Source of the DNA: Cytophagales bacterium
GTDB taxonomy: Bacteria; Bacteroidota; Bacteroidia; Cytophagales; 172606-1
NCBI GenBank assembly: GCA_025455595.1
Contig: JALOMD010000151.1
Coordinates: 1-6,767 of the forward strand
DNA length: 6,767 nucleotides
Direction: 5' to 3'
Below the pieces are notes generated by a model that made no database searches, was not told the origin of the DNA, and saw only the letters and a program-made list of their open reading frames with translations. Below are positions 1 to 5,490 of the stretch, in pieces (the first letter of the stretch is position 1; each line of letters begins with the position of its first letter). Made by a program: the position numbers and the translations under genes.

Positions 1-30
1 TGCGCCAAGCCGGAAGAACCCCAAGATTGA
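1..30 (+). CDS. Possible 3' end of an upstream gene
   Basis: Read in frame 1, the first bases give CAKPEEPQD followed by TGA at 28-30. This stretch is GC-rich like the genes of the window, and composition turns abruptly AT-rich right after the stop. That is the only evidence. Nine residues cannot identify a product. If real, the upstream gene runs in the same direction as the haloperoxidase-like gene and ends about 160 bases before it. A chance open frame is the alternative. Confidence 0.35.
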   Translation, partial: CAKPEEPQD

Positions 31-54
31 AGTACGATTTACGAATTCAATTTT

Positions 55-82
55 GAATGAACGAATGATAGAATGAACGAAT
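55..82. repeat. Direct repeat GAATGAACGAAT, two copies
   Basis: The 12-mer GAATGAACGAAT occurs at 55-66 and again, identically, at 71-82, separated by GATA (16-base period). It directly precedes palindrome copy 1 at 85. A small hairpin-forming stretch (ATTCAA TT TTGAAT, 45-58) overlaps its left edge. It is one of several locus-specific low-complexity blocks that border the conserved palindromes in this window. Confidence 0.7.
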
Positions 83-84
83 AG

Positions 85-113
85 GCGTTTTGGGCAAAAT
101 TTGCCTAAAACGC
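85..113. repeat. Intergenic palindrome, copy 1
   Basis: The left arm GCGTTTTGGGCAAA (85-98) pairs with TTTGCCTAAAACGC (100-113) across a one-base centre. Thirteen of 14 positions match; the exception is G92 opposite T106, which would be a G-U pair in RNA made from the + strand. It lies between the possible upstream gene end and the haloperoxidase-like gene. It could end the upstream transcript, but no clear T-run follows. It is one of six copies of the same core in the window. Confidence 0.85.
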
Positions 114-134
114 AGCCGTCAAACGGTCACGATT

Positions 135-151
135 CGGGATTTGCAATCCCG
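135..151. repeat. Small hairpin CGGGATT-TGC-AATCCCG
   Basis: Perfect 7-base arms (135-141 and 145-151) flank a three-base loop, 41 bases upstream of the haloperoxidase-like start. No T-run follows, so it is not a standard intrinsic terminator. It would fall in the 5' leader if the promoter lies upstream of it. Its role is unknown. Confidence 0.6.
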
Positions 152-180
152 CTACCAAACACAATGAAACTTATACAAAA

Positions 181-192
181 GACCAAAGACAA
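181..192 (+). promoter_or_regulatory. Start-proximal GACCAAAGAC motif before the haloperoxidase-like gene
   Basis: GACCAAAGAC ends two bases before the ATG at 193 and occupies the place where a ribosome binding site would be, but it has no match to an anti-Shine-Dalgarno pairing sequence. The same 10-mer occurs just before the corA start (5502-5511), and a close variant occurs before the response regulator start. It may be a translation-leader element or a repeat remnant; the sequence alone cannot decide. Confidence 0.4.
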
Positions 193-1746
193 ATGACTAA
201 ATACATAAGAGCAAACACACTGGTTCTGAAAACGGCGATGGTTGCGTTGCTCTGGTTGAGCGGCTGCGACAAGTCGCTGGACGTGACGGACATACAGCCG
301 CAGCCCTACGCCTCGGTGGATGCCAACGGCGGGCAGTGGAAAACCATCCTGCTGGCAAGCGGCGGCGAGTTGTCGGTGCCTGCGCCGAAAGAAGTGACCT
401 CGGCCGAATACCGCGCCGAACTCACGGCCTTGAAGCAAACCCGCGAAGCCGCCACCGCCGAACAACAGCAAGCCGTTCGGTACTGGGGTGCCGGGGCCGT
501 GCTGCGCTGGAACGAAATTGCCCGCGAACTGGCCGCGCAGTACAACGTGCCGCCCAACAACAACCCCGACGGCACCTATCCCGTGCCCGATCCCACCAAT
601 CCGCTGCAAAGGCCGCGTTTTCCGTTTGCCAACCCGCCCTATGCGGCCCGCGTGTTTGCATTGCTCAGCGTGGCCCAGTACGATGCTTTGGTCACCGCTT
701 GGCGGGCCAAGTACGCCTACAACCGCCCGGCCCCGTCCAAAACCGACGCGAGCATCAACTCCCTGCTGCCAAGCAACGACCTGCCCGCGTATCCGTCCGA
801 AGACGCGGTGGTGGCTGCCGCCTCGCGCGAAATCCTGAAAGCCATGTTTCCCGGCGAAGTGCCGCTGCTCGAAGCCAAGGCCAAGGAACACCAAGACAGT
901 CGCTTGTGGGCCGGGGCCAACGTGCAAAGCGACATTGACGCAGGCGAGGCACTGGGCAAAGCGGTGGCGCAACGCGTGATGGCCTACGCCAAAGCCGACG
1001 GCATGAGCAAGTCGAACAACCAAGCCGACTACCCGAAACTGAAACAAGCCGCCGCCGCCCGTGGCATCACGGCCATGTGGACAAGCCGCGACATTCCGGT
1101 TCGCCCGCCGCTGTTGCCCTTTTACGGCGATGTGAAAAACTGGAACTTCGACGGAGCAACCAAGATAGCACTGCGACCCGAAGCCCCGCCCGCACCCGGC
1201 ACGCCTGAATTTCAAAAGGATTTGGAGGAACTCCGCCAACTGACTCGCAACCGCACGCGTGAACAAACACGTATTGCCAACTTCTGGGCCGACGGCCCCG
1301 GCACCTACACGCCGCCCGGCCACTGGAACCGCAAGGCCGCCGAACTCATCCACGCCGCCCGCCACAGCGAACTGCGGGCCGCCCGCACCTTGGCCTTGGT
1401 GAACACGGCTTTGATGGATGCAGGCGTGTGCTGCTGGGAAACCAAGTTCTACTATCTCACACAGCGGCCTTCGGAAGTTGACCCGGCCATCAGAACCGTC
1501 ACGGGCATACCGAACTTCCCCGGCTATACGTCAGGACACTCCACGTTTTCGGGGGCGGCGGCCACGGTGCTGGGCTATGTCTTTCCAGATAAAAAAGCCG
1601 AACTGGAAGCAATGGCGAAGGAAGCCTCCGAGTCGCGGATTTACGGCGGCATCCATTTCCGCGTGGACTGCGAGGTGGGCCTGCGTTGCGGCAACCGCAT
1701 CGGCGAGTTTGCCGTACGTCGCGGCCAAGCCGACGGGGCGCAGTGA
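193..1746 (+). CDS. Vanadium-dependent haloperoxidase / PAP2 phosphatase superfamily lipoprotein
   Basis: This 517-residue protein belongs to the superfamily that binds vanadate (oxidising halides with H2O2) or phosphate (acid phosphatases). Residues 1-25 are a lipoprotein signal: a basic start, a hydrophobic run and lipobox LSGC with Cys25, so the mature protein should be lipid-anchored outside the cytoplasmic membrane. The C-terminal half has the complete oxyanion pocket: KFYYLTQRP (K418, R425), YTSGH (S447, G448, H449 as acid-base) and SRIYGGIHFRVD (R482, H488 as vanadate/phosphate ligand, D492). The end, GNRIGEFAV plus ADGA, is typical of the family, so it is full length. Residues about 173-256 repeat the same layout with altered key residues (see findings). 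The ATG at 193 gives the intact signal peptide; there is no Shine-Dalgarno. The gene appears to stand alone, convergent with the DUF1003 gene. Family assignment is secure. Peroxidase versus phosphatase activity, and the substrate, cannot be told from sequence. Confidence 0.9.
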   Translation: MTKYIRANTLVLKTAMVALLWLSGCDKSLDVTDIQPQPYASVDANGGQWKTILLASGGELSVPAPKEVTSAEYRAELTALKQTREAATAEQQQAVRYWGAGAVLRWNEIARELAAQYNVPPNNNPDGTYPVPDPTNPLQRPRFPFANPPYAARVFALLSVAQYDALVTAWRAKYAYNRPAPSKTDASINSLLPSNDLPAYPSEDAVVAAASREILKAMFPGEVPLLEAKAKEHQDSRLWAGANVQSDIDAGEALGKAVAQRVMAYAKADGMSKSNNQADYPKLKQAAAARGITAMWTSRDIPVRPPLLPFYGDVKNWNFDGATKIALRPEAPPAPGTPEFQKDLEELRQLTRNRTREQTRIANFWADGPGTYTPPGHWNRKAAELIHAARHSELRAARTLALVNTALMDAGVCCWETKFYYLTQRPSEVDPAIRTVTGIPNFPGYTSGHSTFSGAAATVLGYVFPDKKAELEAMAKEASESRIYGGIHFRVDCEVGLRCGNRIGEFAVRRGQADGAQ

Positions 1747-1771
1747 GTGATGAGTTATAAGTGATAAGTGA
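1747..1771 (+). repeat. Stop-adjacent GTGAT(A/G)AGT quasi-repeats
   Basis: Immediately after the TGA of the haloperoxidase-like gene come overlapping words of the type GTGATGAGT and GTGATAAGT. They carry extra stops, including in-frame TGA TAA seven codons on. The same word class follows corA and the last gene of the window. It may be a backup-stop region or repeat-family border sequence. Confidence 0.55.
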
Positions 1772-1772
1772 C

Positions 1773-1807
1773 AAATCCCACGTTCTGCTGCGTCAGGCGT
1801 GGGATTT
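1773..1807. terminator. Stem-loop between convergent genes
   Basis: AAATCCCACG (1773-1782) and CGTGGGATTT (1798-1807) form a perfect 10-base stem with a 15-base loop. It starts 27 bases after the haloperoxidase-like stop. The arms give A-rich and T-rich ends, but the T-run is only three bases on either strand, so it is a weak or assisted intrinsic terminator. The convergent arrangement of the flanking genes supports a termination role. Confidence 0.55.
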
Positions 1808-1809
1808 GG

Positions 1810-1835
1810 CGTTTAGGCATTTTTTGCCCAAAACG
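1810..1835. repeat. Intergenic palindrome, copy 2 (imperfect)
   Basis: CGTTTAGGCA (1810-1819) faces TGCCCAAAACG (1825-1835) across five T. One T is missing from the left arm, and an A replaces the first G of GGG. The A-bearing arm is on the left, the reverse of copies 1 and 4, so the element is inverted relative to them. It follows the stem-loop at 1773-1807 with two bases between and may add to bidirectional termination between the convergent genes. Confidence 0.75.
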
Positions 1836-1867
1836 GACGGTGAGTGCTCAGTCATGAGTATTTCCTG

Positions 1868-1883
1868 CCTGTCGGCAGACAGG
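1868..1883. repeat. CCTGTC-GGCA-GACAGG hairpin
   Basis: Six-base perfect arms (1868-1873, 1878-1883) surround GGCA. The preceding CCTG gives a second pairing register. GC-rich palindromes of this CCTGTCGGCAGACAGG type are, as far as I recall, common in gaps of Bacteroidota genomes. It has no T-run and no clear function. Confidence 0.6.
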
Positions 1884-1888
1884 AGTCT

Positions 1889-1920
1889 TGGGTCTTGAAC
1901 TGCTTTCCGCTCAAGACCCA
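1889..1920 (-). terminator. Stem-loop downstream of the DUF1003 gene
   Basis: TGGGTCTTGA (1889-1898) pairs perfectly with TCAAGACCCA (1911-1920) across a 12-base loop. It lies 18 bases beyond the DUF1003 stop on the - strand. The distance suits a terminator or 3'-end stabilising hairpin, but there is no T-run. The stem contains GTCTTGA, a word also repeated after the histidine kinase stop. Confidence 0.5.
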
Positions 1921-1938
1921 GTACTTACTTGCAATGCG

Positions 1939-2559
1939 TCAATTGTCCGGCGCGTGGCTCTCAGTATCGTTGTGGGCTTGCAGCAGGCGGTCTATCTTTT
2001 CGTGCAACTCGCGGATTTCCCGTTCCGCCTTCAGGTTCACTTGGTAATCGTAATAGGCCCGCAGGCGGTCTTTGTCTTCTTGCCGATTCTGACTCATCAT
2101 GATGATAGGGGCCTGCACCGCCGCCAAGCACGACAACACCAGGTTAAGCAAAATGAACGGGAAGGGATCGAAGGCGCGGCTGCCCAGCAACCACGCGTTG
2201 ACGAGCATCCAACTGACCAACACGCTGAAAAACAGGATGATGAACGTCCAACTGCCTCCGAAATCCGCGATTTTGTCGGCCAGACGCTGCCCTAAGGTCA
2301 AGCTGGCCCATTCTTCCTCGCTGCTAACGGGCGGAGGGGTGGTTTCCGCAGGTTGGTTATGATCCAAGCTCCGTATGTACAAACTGCGGTAGTAGTTCAG
2401 GGCCTTGGTGGTGATGTAGCCTTCGGGAGTCCATTCGGGATGCTTTTCTTGGATAAACGCTTTCAGATGCGGGTGTACCGAGGCGACGCTGGTGAGTTTG
2501 CTCAACGGATATTTTTTGCCGGTGAGTTGACAGGTTGCAAAGGCTTGTTGTGTTTTCAT
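1939..2559 (-). CDS. DUF1003 family two-helix membrane protein
   Basis: A 206-residue protein from the ATG at 2559. The N-terminal segment carries CQLTGKKYP (residues 10-18), resembling the short Cys-TGK segment at the start of many DUF1003 proteins, here with one cysteine only. The DUF1003 core spans about 85-195: LGQRLADKIADFGGSW, a membrane helix at about 103-124, a short FDPFPFILLN turn, a second helix at about 134-156 and the conserved QAPIIMMSQNRQ segment. An amphipathic, probably coiled-coil tail follows (about 165-195, with RAYYDYQVNLKAEREI). The family is widespread with no established biochemical function. A second ATG at 2589 would add MLFAPQTRFV; I prefer 2559 because the family-like sequence begins there, though neither start has a ribosome site. 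It is convergent with the haloperoxidase-like gene and downstream, on the same strand, of the two-component pair. A terminator-type hairpin sits just upstream. Confidence 0.88.
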   Translation of the reverse strand: MKTQQAFATCQLTGKKYPLSKLTSVASVHPHLKAFIQEKHPEWTPEGYITTKALNYYRSLYIRSLDHNQPAETTPPPVSSEEEWASLTLGQRLADKIADFGGSWTFIILFFSVLVSWMLVNAWLLGSRAFDPFPFILLNLVLSCLAAVQAPIIMMSQNRQEDKDRLRAYYDYQVNLKAEREIRELHEKIDRLLQAHNDTESHAPDN

Positions 2560-2597
2560 GACGAAACGCGTTTGCGGGGCGAAGAGCATCAATTAAC

Positions 2598-2628
2598 AAA
2601 AAAATCCGAGTCACAAACCCGGATTTTT
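2598..2628 (-). terminator. Intrinsic terminator hairpin just upstream of DUF1003
   Basis: On the - strand AAAAATCCG (2628-2620) pairs with CGGATTTTT (2608-2600) across an 11-base loop, and the T-run extends to seven bases, a textbook intrinsic terminator. It ends 8 bases before the ATG at 2589 and 38 bases before the ATG at 2559. It could end read-through from the regulator/kinase operon or act as an attenuator for DUF1003. On the + strand the T-run is five bases, but no + gene lies upstream of it. Confidence 0.7.
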
Positions 2629-2656
2629 CATCTTTTTAGCCTCGTTATATGAGTTT

Positions 2657-2680
2657 GTTGTCCGTATTAAGATGGACAAC
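2657..2680. promoter_or_regulatory. Inverted repeat GTTGTCC-N10-GGACAAC
   Basis: Perfect 7-base half-sites (2657-2663 and 2674-2680) with a 10-base AT-rich spacer lie about 100 bases upstream of the DUF1003 start. The centre-to-centre spacing of 17 bases is between one and two helical turns, so dimer binding is possible. Just upstream on the - strand is TAATATTTG, close to but not matching the Bacteroidota -7 consensus TAnnTTTG. It is a candidate operator or merely another gap hairpin. Confidence 0.3.
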
Positions 2681-2839
2681 GTTGCAAATATTAGCTACAG
2701 ATGTTAAAACGAGATGAAGCCGACATTAAAATGAGATTAAAAACACGGAGACTGTTTCAACAGTTGTTCAAAGTTTCAGGTATGTCCGGGAACTATCTGC
2801 CTTGGGCGGTTTTCCGACTCGAAAAAGTGCTACTTATTC

Positions 2840-2880
2840 TTTTGGCCACAAGCCGTTTTAGGCAAAAAACGGCCAAAACG
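2840..2880. repeat. Intergenic palindrome, copy 3 (rearranged)
   Basis: CGTTTTAGGC (2854-2863) faces GGCCAAAACG (2871-2880), a degraded version of the shared core in the same orientation as copy 2. Two other pairings compete: CCGTTTT (2853-2859) with AAAACGG (2866-2872), and TTTTGGCC (2840-2847) with GGCCAAAA (2871-2878). The element lies in the 483-base gap between the DUF1003 start and the kinase stop. The rest of that gap holds only the hairpins listed here, the 14-base tandem repeat and AT-rich sequence; I see no credible gene in it. Confidence 0.65.
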
Positions 2881-2997
2881 ACAGCGTGAAACATAGTTTT
2901 AATACTAATTTTGAATGGTGAATGTGTAAGGTCGAATTGTTTGAAAATCAACAACTCACAACACCGCAAACACGCAATCAGTCTTTTGTTTTGGTAT

Positions 2998-3037
2998 TAC
3001 TCAAGACTAACTACTCAAGACTAACTACTCAAGACTA
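2998..3037. repeat. 14-base tandem repeat TACTCAAGACTAAC, 2.9 copies
   Basis: Identical units lie at 2998-3011 and 3012-3025, with a third covering 12 of 14 bases at 3026-3037. The array begins five bases beyond the kinase stop on the - strand. Its word CAAGACTAAC recurs in the leader just before corA (5492-5501). Confidence 0.85.
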
Positions 3038-3042
3038 TGTAC

Positions 3043-4416
3043 TTATTTCTGTAGCGTGACGGTGAAGGTAGTGCCTTTGCCCGGCTCGGAGTCCACGGCG
3101 ATGCGGCCGTGGTGCATTTCCACGATGCGTTTGGCCAGCGGCAGGCCCAAGCCGTGGCCTGCCACGGTGCGGGTGCCGTCGGCGCGGTAAAACGGCTCGA
3201 AGATGTACGGCAAGTCTTGCTCGGCGATGCCCACGCCTTTGTCGCTGAACGAAACGTGGATTTCGCGGTTGGTCGTGTCGAGCAGCACTTCCACGCGTTT
3301 GTCGGCGGAAAACTTGCAGGCGTTTTCCATCAGGTTCAGGAATGCGTTTTTGAGCAACCGTTCGTCGGCGGGCAGTTCGTAGTCGGTTTCGGTGGCTACG
3401 GGACGGGCCAAGTCAATGGCTACTTGGCAGCCGGTCTTTCTGGCCAGCAGGTCGGCTTCGGCTTGCAGCACCAGTTCGTCCACGCGCACCTTGCGCATAC
3501 GCAGCGCGGTGGCATCCGAATCGGCCTGCGCCATGTCGAGCAAGGCGTTTGCCAGAGCCGTCATGTTCTTGATTTCGTCGGTCAGCAACGCCAGCAGCCT
3601 GCGGTACTCGTCGGGGGTTCGCGTTTTCATCAAGGCCACTTCGATTTGGCCGTTCATGACCGTGAGCGGTGTGCGCAACTCGTGCGAGGCGTTGGCTACG
3701 AAACTGCGCTGAATCTGGAACGACTTCTGTAGCCGATCCAGCATTTGGTTGAAAGTCGCCGCCAGTTGGGCCACTTCGTCTTTGTCGTTGCCCGCCTTCA
3801 CGCGGCGCGTGTCCACCGTGGCCGAGTCAATCTGTTCCACTTGGTGAATCACATCGGAAATAGGCTGGAGGGCTTTGCCAGCAAAAAACCACCCGCCGGC
3901 AATGATGAGGCCTACGCTTACGAACCACCCGACTGACAGAATGGCGGTAAGGAAGTTGAGTTTGCTGATTCCGTACTTGTCAATGGCAGATATGATCACA
4001 ACCAGCCTCTCGTCCGGCTCGCGGTAAATCTTGTAAAGGACTTGTGTCTCGCCCTCATACGTACGGACTTCGCCACCGGGCTGCCGCGACAAATGTTCAA
4101 GCGTAGTCGGTAACAATTCGTGTGGCTTGACATTGTCGGCATAAACAACCTGCCCCTTGCTGTTGTAAATGGTTAGCTGTTCGTCGTAAAGCACCGGCTT
4201 GCTTTGTTCGTCAATCATATTCAGCATGGACGGCGTGATGCGGTCTTTGGCCTCGTAAAGCAGCCGGGCCGTGGTAACGGCTTTTTCGCGCAGCCGTTCG
4301 TAGAACTCCGCCTCACGGTACTGCGCCGACAGCACATAAATGCCTCCCGAAAAACACAGCAACAGCCCCGCCACCAAGCTTGCAAACAAGTAAGCCAGTT
4401 TGTTGCGAATCTTCAT
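3043..4416 (-). CDS. Two-component sensor histidine kinase (HAMP-HisKA-HATPase)
   Basis: A 457-residue inner-membrane sensor kinase. Transmembrane helix 1 is at about 8-30, followed by a periplasmic sensor region (about 31-152) of unrecognised fold, helix 2 at about 153-178, HAMP at about 179-232, and a HisKA dimerisation domain with the H-box SHELRTPLT (phosphorylated His245). The ATPase domain has the N-box MENACKF (N365), G1-box DKGVGIAE (D392), F-box FEPFYRAD (406-413) and G2-box GHGLGLPLAKR (420-430). All boxes are intact, so the kinase should be active on its partner regulator, encoded immediately upstream. I chose the ATG at 4416 (MKIRNKLAYL); a TTG two codons earlier lies in the flanking repeat. 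No Shine-Dalgarno is visible. The 148-base gap to the regulator is unusual for such a pair and is filled by a nested palindrome. The domain order resembles CusS/CzcS-type kinases, but the signal sensed is unknown. Confidence 0.95.
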   Translation of the reverse strand: MKIRNKLAYLFASLVAGLLLCFSGGIYVLSAQYREAEFYERLREKAVTTARLLYEAKDRITPSMLNMIDEQSKPVLYDEQLTIYNSKGQVVYADNVKPHELLPTTLEHLSRQPGGEVRTYEGETQVLYKIYREPDERLVVIISAIDKYGISKLNFLTAILSVGWFVSVGLIIAGGWFFAGKALQPISDVIHQVEQIDSATVDTRRVKAGNDKDEVAQLAATFNQMLDRLQKSFQIQRSFVANASHELRTPLTVMNGQIEVALMKTRTPDEYRRLLALLTDEIKNMTALANALLDMAQADSDATALRMRKVRVDELVLQAEADLLARKTGCQVAIDLARPVATETDYELPADERLLKNAFLNLMENACKFSADKRVEVLLDTTNREIHVSFSDKGVGIAEQDLPYIFEPFYRADGTRTVAGHGLGLPLAKRIVEMHHGRIAVDSEPGKGTTFTVTLQK

Positions 4417-4420
4417 CGCC

Positions 4421-4560
4421 AATTCAGAATTAAGAATTCAGAGTTAAGAATTTGGAACGACCGTCGCGTTTTGGGCAAATTCTGCCTAAAACGCGACGGT
4501 CGTTGGAGCATAGGCCACGGAAGGCGCACGGTTTCAATTCTGAATTCATAATTCTGAATT
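4421..4560. repeat. Nested inverted-repeat cassette between regulator and kinase genes
   Basis: The outer arms are AT-rich (4421-4444 and 4537-4560), built of AATTCAGAATT-type words, and match at about 22 of 24 positions. They enclose the inner palindrome (copy 4). The left arm begins five bases from the kinase ATG at 4416; the right arm ends five bases from the regulator stop at 4565. The cassette thus fills nearly the entire gap within a probable operon. It could be an inserted MITE-like element or a processing/attenuation structure setting the kinase:regulator ratio. Confidence 0.75.
4456..4504. repeat. Intergenic palindrome, copy 4 (extended arms)
   Basis: Arms of 22 bases (4456-4477 and 4483-4504) flank the five-base loop AATTC. 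The only mismatch is G4473 opposite T4487, the same position as in copy 1. The inner part is the shared GCGTTTTGGGCA core; the outer AACGACCGTC is specific to this copy. The stem would be very stable. On the - strand, which carries the operon transcript, no T-run follows, so it is not an obvious terminator. Confidence 0.9.
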
Positions 4561-4564
4561 GAAA

Positions 4565-5242
4565 CTATTCTTCCCTCAAAATATACCCCATGCCCACTAC
4601 TGTGTGGAGGAGTTTTTTGTCGAAGTCACGGTCAATCTTTTTGCGCAGCAGGCTCACATACACATCAATCACGTTGGTGCCCGTGTCGAACGACACTTCC
4701 CAGACTTTCTCGGCAATGTCCACCCGCGAAACCACCTTGTTTCGGTTGCGGATGAAGTATTCGAGCAACGCGAATTCCTTGGCCGTCAGGTCAATCTTTT
4801 TGCCCGCGCGGTGTACCGATTTTTCGTCGAGGTTTATTTGCAGGTCGCCCACGCGCAGGATGTCGCCTTGTTGCTGGCGGTCATGGCCGCGTTTGTACAA
4901 CGCCTTGAGCCGGGCCAGCAATTCGCGAAACTCGAACGGTTTCACCAGGTAGTCGTCGGCTCCGGCATCAAAGCCCGAAACCTTGTCGTCGGTGGTGCCG
5001 AAGGCCGTAAGCATCAGCACCGGCACCGTGATGCGTTCCGCACGCAGCCGTCGGCACAATTCCAACCCGTTCACCTGCGGCAGGTTCACATCCATCACAA
5101 TTACGTCGTAGGTGTTCGAGGTGGCCATACGCTGCCCGATGAAACCGTCGTAGGCCACGTCCACCTCGTGCGACTGTTCCTGCAAGCCTTTCTGGATGAA
5201 TTCGGCGACTTTCGGTTCGTCTTCCACAACCAAAACGCGCAT
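4565..5242 (-). CDS. OmpR/PhoB-family response regulator
   Basis: A 225-residue DNA-binding response regulator. The receiver domain (about 1-118) has the acidic pocket E7/D8, phospho-acceptor D51 in VMDVNLP, switch residue T79 in MLTAF and K101 in LVKPFEF, all canonical. The OmpR-type winged helix spans about 128-225, with LTAKEFALLEYFI, the recognition-helix segment TNVIDVYVSLLRKKID and the C-terminal hairpin VVGMGYILREE. It should bind direct-repeat DNA as a phosphorylated dimer. The start MRVLVVEDEP is the usual family start. It is the first gene of the pair with the downstream kinase and is divergent from corA across a 279-base gap. Overall it resembles CusR/CzcR-type metal regulators, but that likeness is shared by many family members, so no target is assigned. 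Confidence 0.95.
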   Translation of the reverse strand: MRVLVVEDEPKVAEFIQKGLQEQSHEVDVAYDGFIGQRMATSNTYDVIVMDVNLPQVNGLELCRRLRAERITVPVLMLTAFGTTDDKVSGFDAGADDYLVKPFEFRELLARLKALYKRGHDRQQQGDILRVGDLQINLDEKSVHRAGKKIDLTAKEFALLEYFIRNRNKVVSRVDIAEKVWEVSFDTGTNVIDVYVSLLRKKIDRDFDKKLLHTVVGMGYILREE

Positions 5243-5255
5243 AGTTTGGTGAGTA

Positions 5256-5267
5256 TTTAGTCTTTGG
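5256..5267 (-). promoter_or_regulatory. Start-proximal CCAAAGACTAAA motif before the response regulator
   Basis: On the - strand CCAAAGACTAAA ends 13 bases before the regulator ATG. The identical 12-mer precedes corA (5504-5515), and its first nine bases also precede the haloperoxidase-like gene. It is not a Shine-Dalgarno sequence. It may be a translation-leader element or a border repeat. Confidence 0.4.
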
Positions 5268-5346
5268 CCTCTGGCAAAAAATCTGGCTCGAATCGCCGGC
5301 TCCCGTTAGATGGCATTAATCTTTGGAAAAAGTGCAGACCAGTGGT

Positions 5347-5354
5347 CAAATATA
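5347..5354 (-). promoter_or_regulatory. Candidate -7 promoter element for the two-component operon
   Basis: The - strand reads TATATTTG, an exact match to the Bacteroidota primary sigma -7 consensus TAnnTTTG. It would place transcription start about 95 to 100 bases upstream of the regulator ATG. No good TTTG/TTG -33 element is seen at the usual 19-21 base spacing (GTCG is found there), so this rests on half a promoter. Confidence 0.35.
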
Positions 5355-5380
5355 GGAAGTTGTCTGGCGTTTTCGACTCA

Positions 5381-5409
5381 GCGTTTTGGGCAAATTTTGC
5401 TCAAAACGC
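5381..5409. repeat. Intergenic palindrome, copy 5
   Basis: GCGTTTTGGGCAAA (5381-5394) pairs with TTTGCTCAAAACGC (5396-5409) across one base. The single mismatch is G5389 opposite T5401, G-U in a + strand transcript. It lies in the divergent promoter gap between the regulator and corA, where no transcript needs terminating. That argues against a purely terminator role for the family. It lies upstream of the candidate regulator promoter. Confidence 0.85.
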
Positions 5410-5490
5410 ACAAAGGCTGAGCGGTGCCTGCCCTTTTCTTCGTAATCTTACGATGGATTTTGCCTCAAGTGCTTGTGTCACATTTTTTAC

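Noticed and set aside
127..1365. Long 412-residue open frame on the - strand
   Set aside because: It is antisense to the haloperoxidase-like gene, which has a signal peptide and all family motifs. The frame is open because of GC-rich third positions. Its translation is Gly/His/Arg/Val-rich without recognisable motifs.
2701..2889. 62-residue + strand open frame in the large gap
   Set aside because: Its codon use is AT-rich and unlike neighbours, its end is translated from palindrome copy 3, and the product is not recognisable. Most likely a chance frame.
2998..3037. CRISPR-like short repeats
   Set aside because: The units are 14 bases and directly adjacent, with no spacers and no cas genes. 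It is a plain tandem repeat.
2629..3042. tRNA or other structured RNA gene in the large gap
   Set aside because: I see no cloverleaf, no TTCGA-type loop and no known riboswitch core. Only short hairpins and repeats are visible.
3109..3732. 207-residue + strand open frame over the histidine kinase
   Set aside because: Mirror frame of a kinase with all catalytic boxes intact; low-complexity Val/Gly/His/Gln-rich translation.
4421..4560. Insertion sequence or complete MITE
   Set aside because: There is no transposase in the window and no clear target-site duplication at the edges, so I list it as a repeat cassette and do not claim a mobile element.
4559..5260. 233-residue + strand open frame over the response regulator
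   Set aside because: Antisense shadow of a canonical OmpR-type regulator, no domain visible.
5316..5327. TAATCTTTG as a + strand -7 promoter element for corA
   Set aside because: The spacing between TA and TTTG is three bases instead of two, and no -33 element is present at the proper distance.
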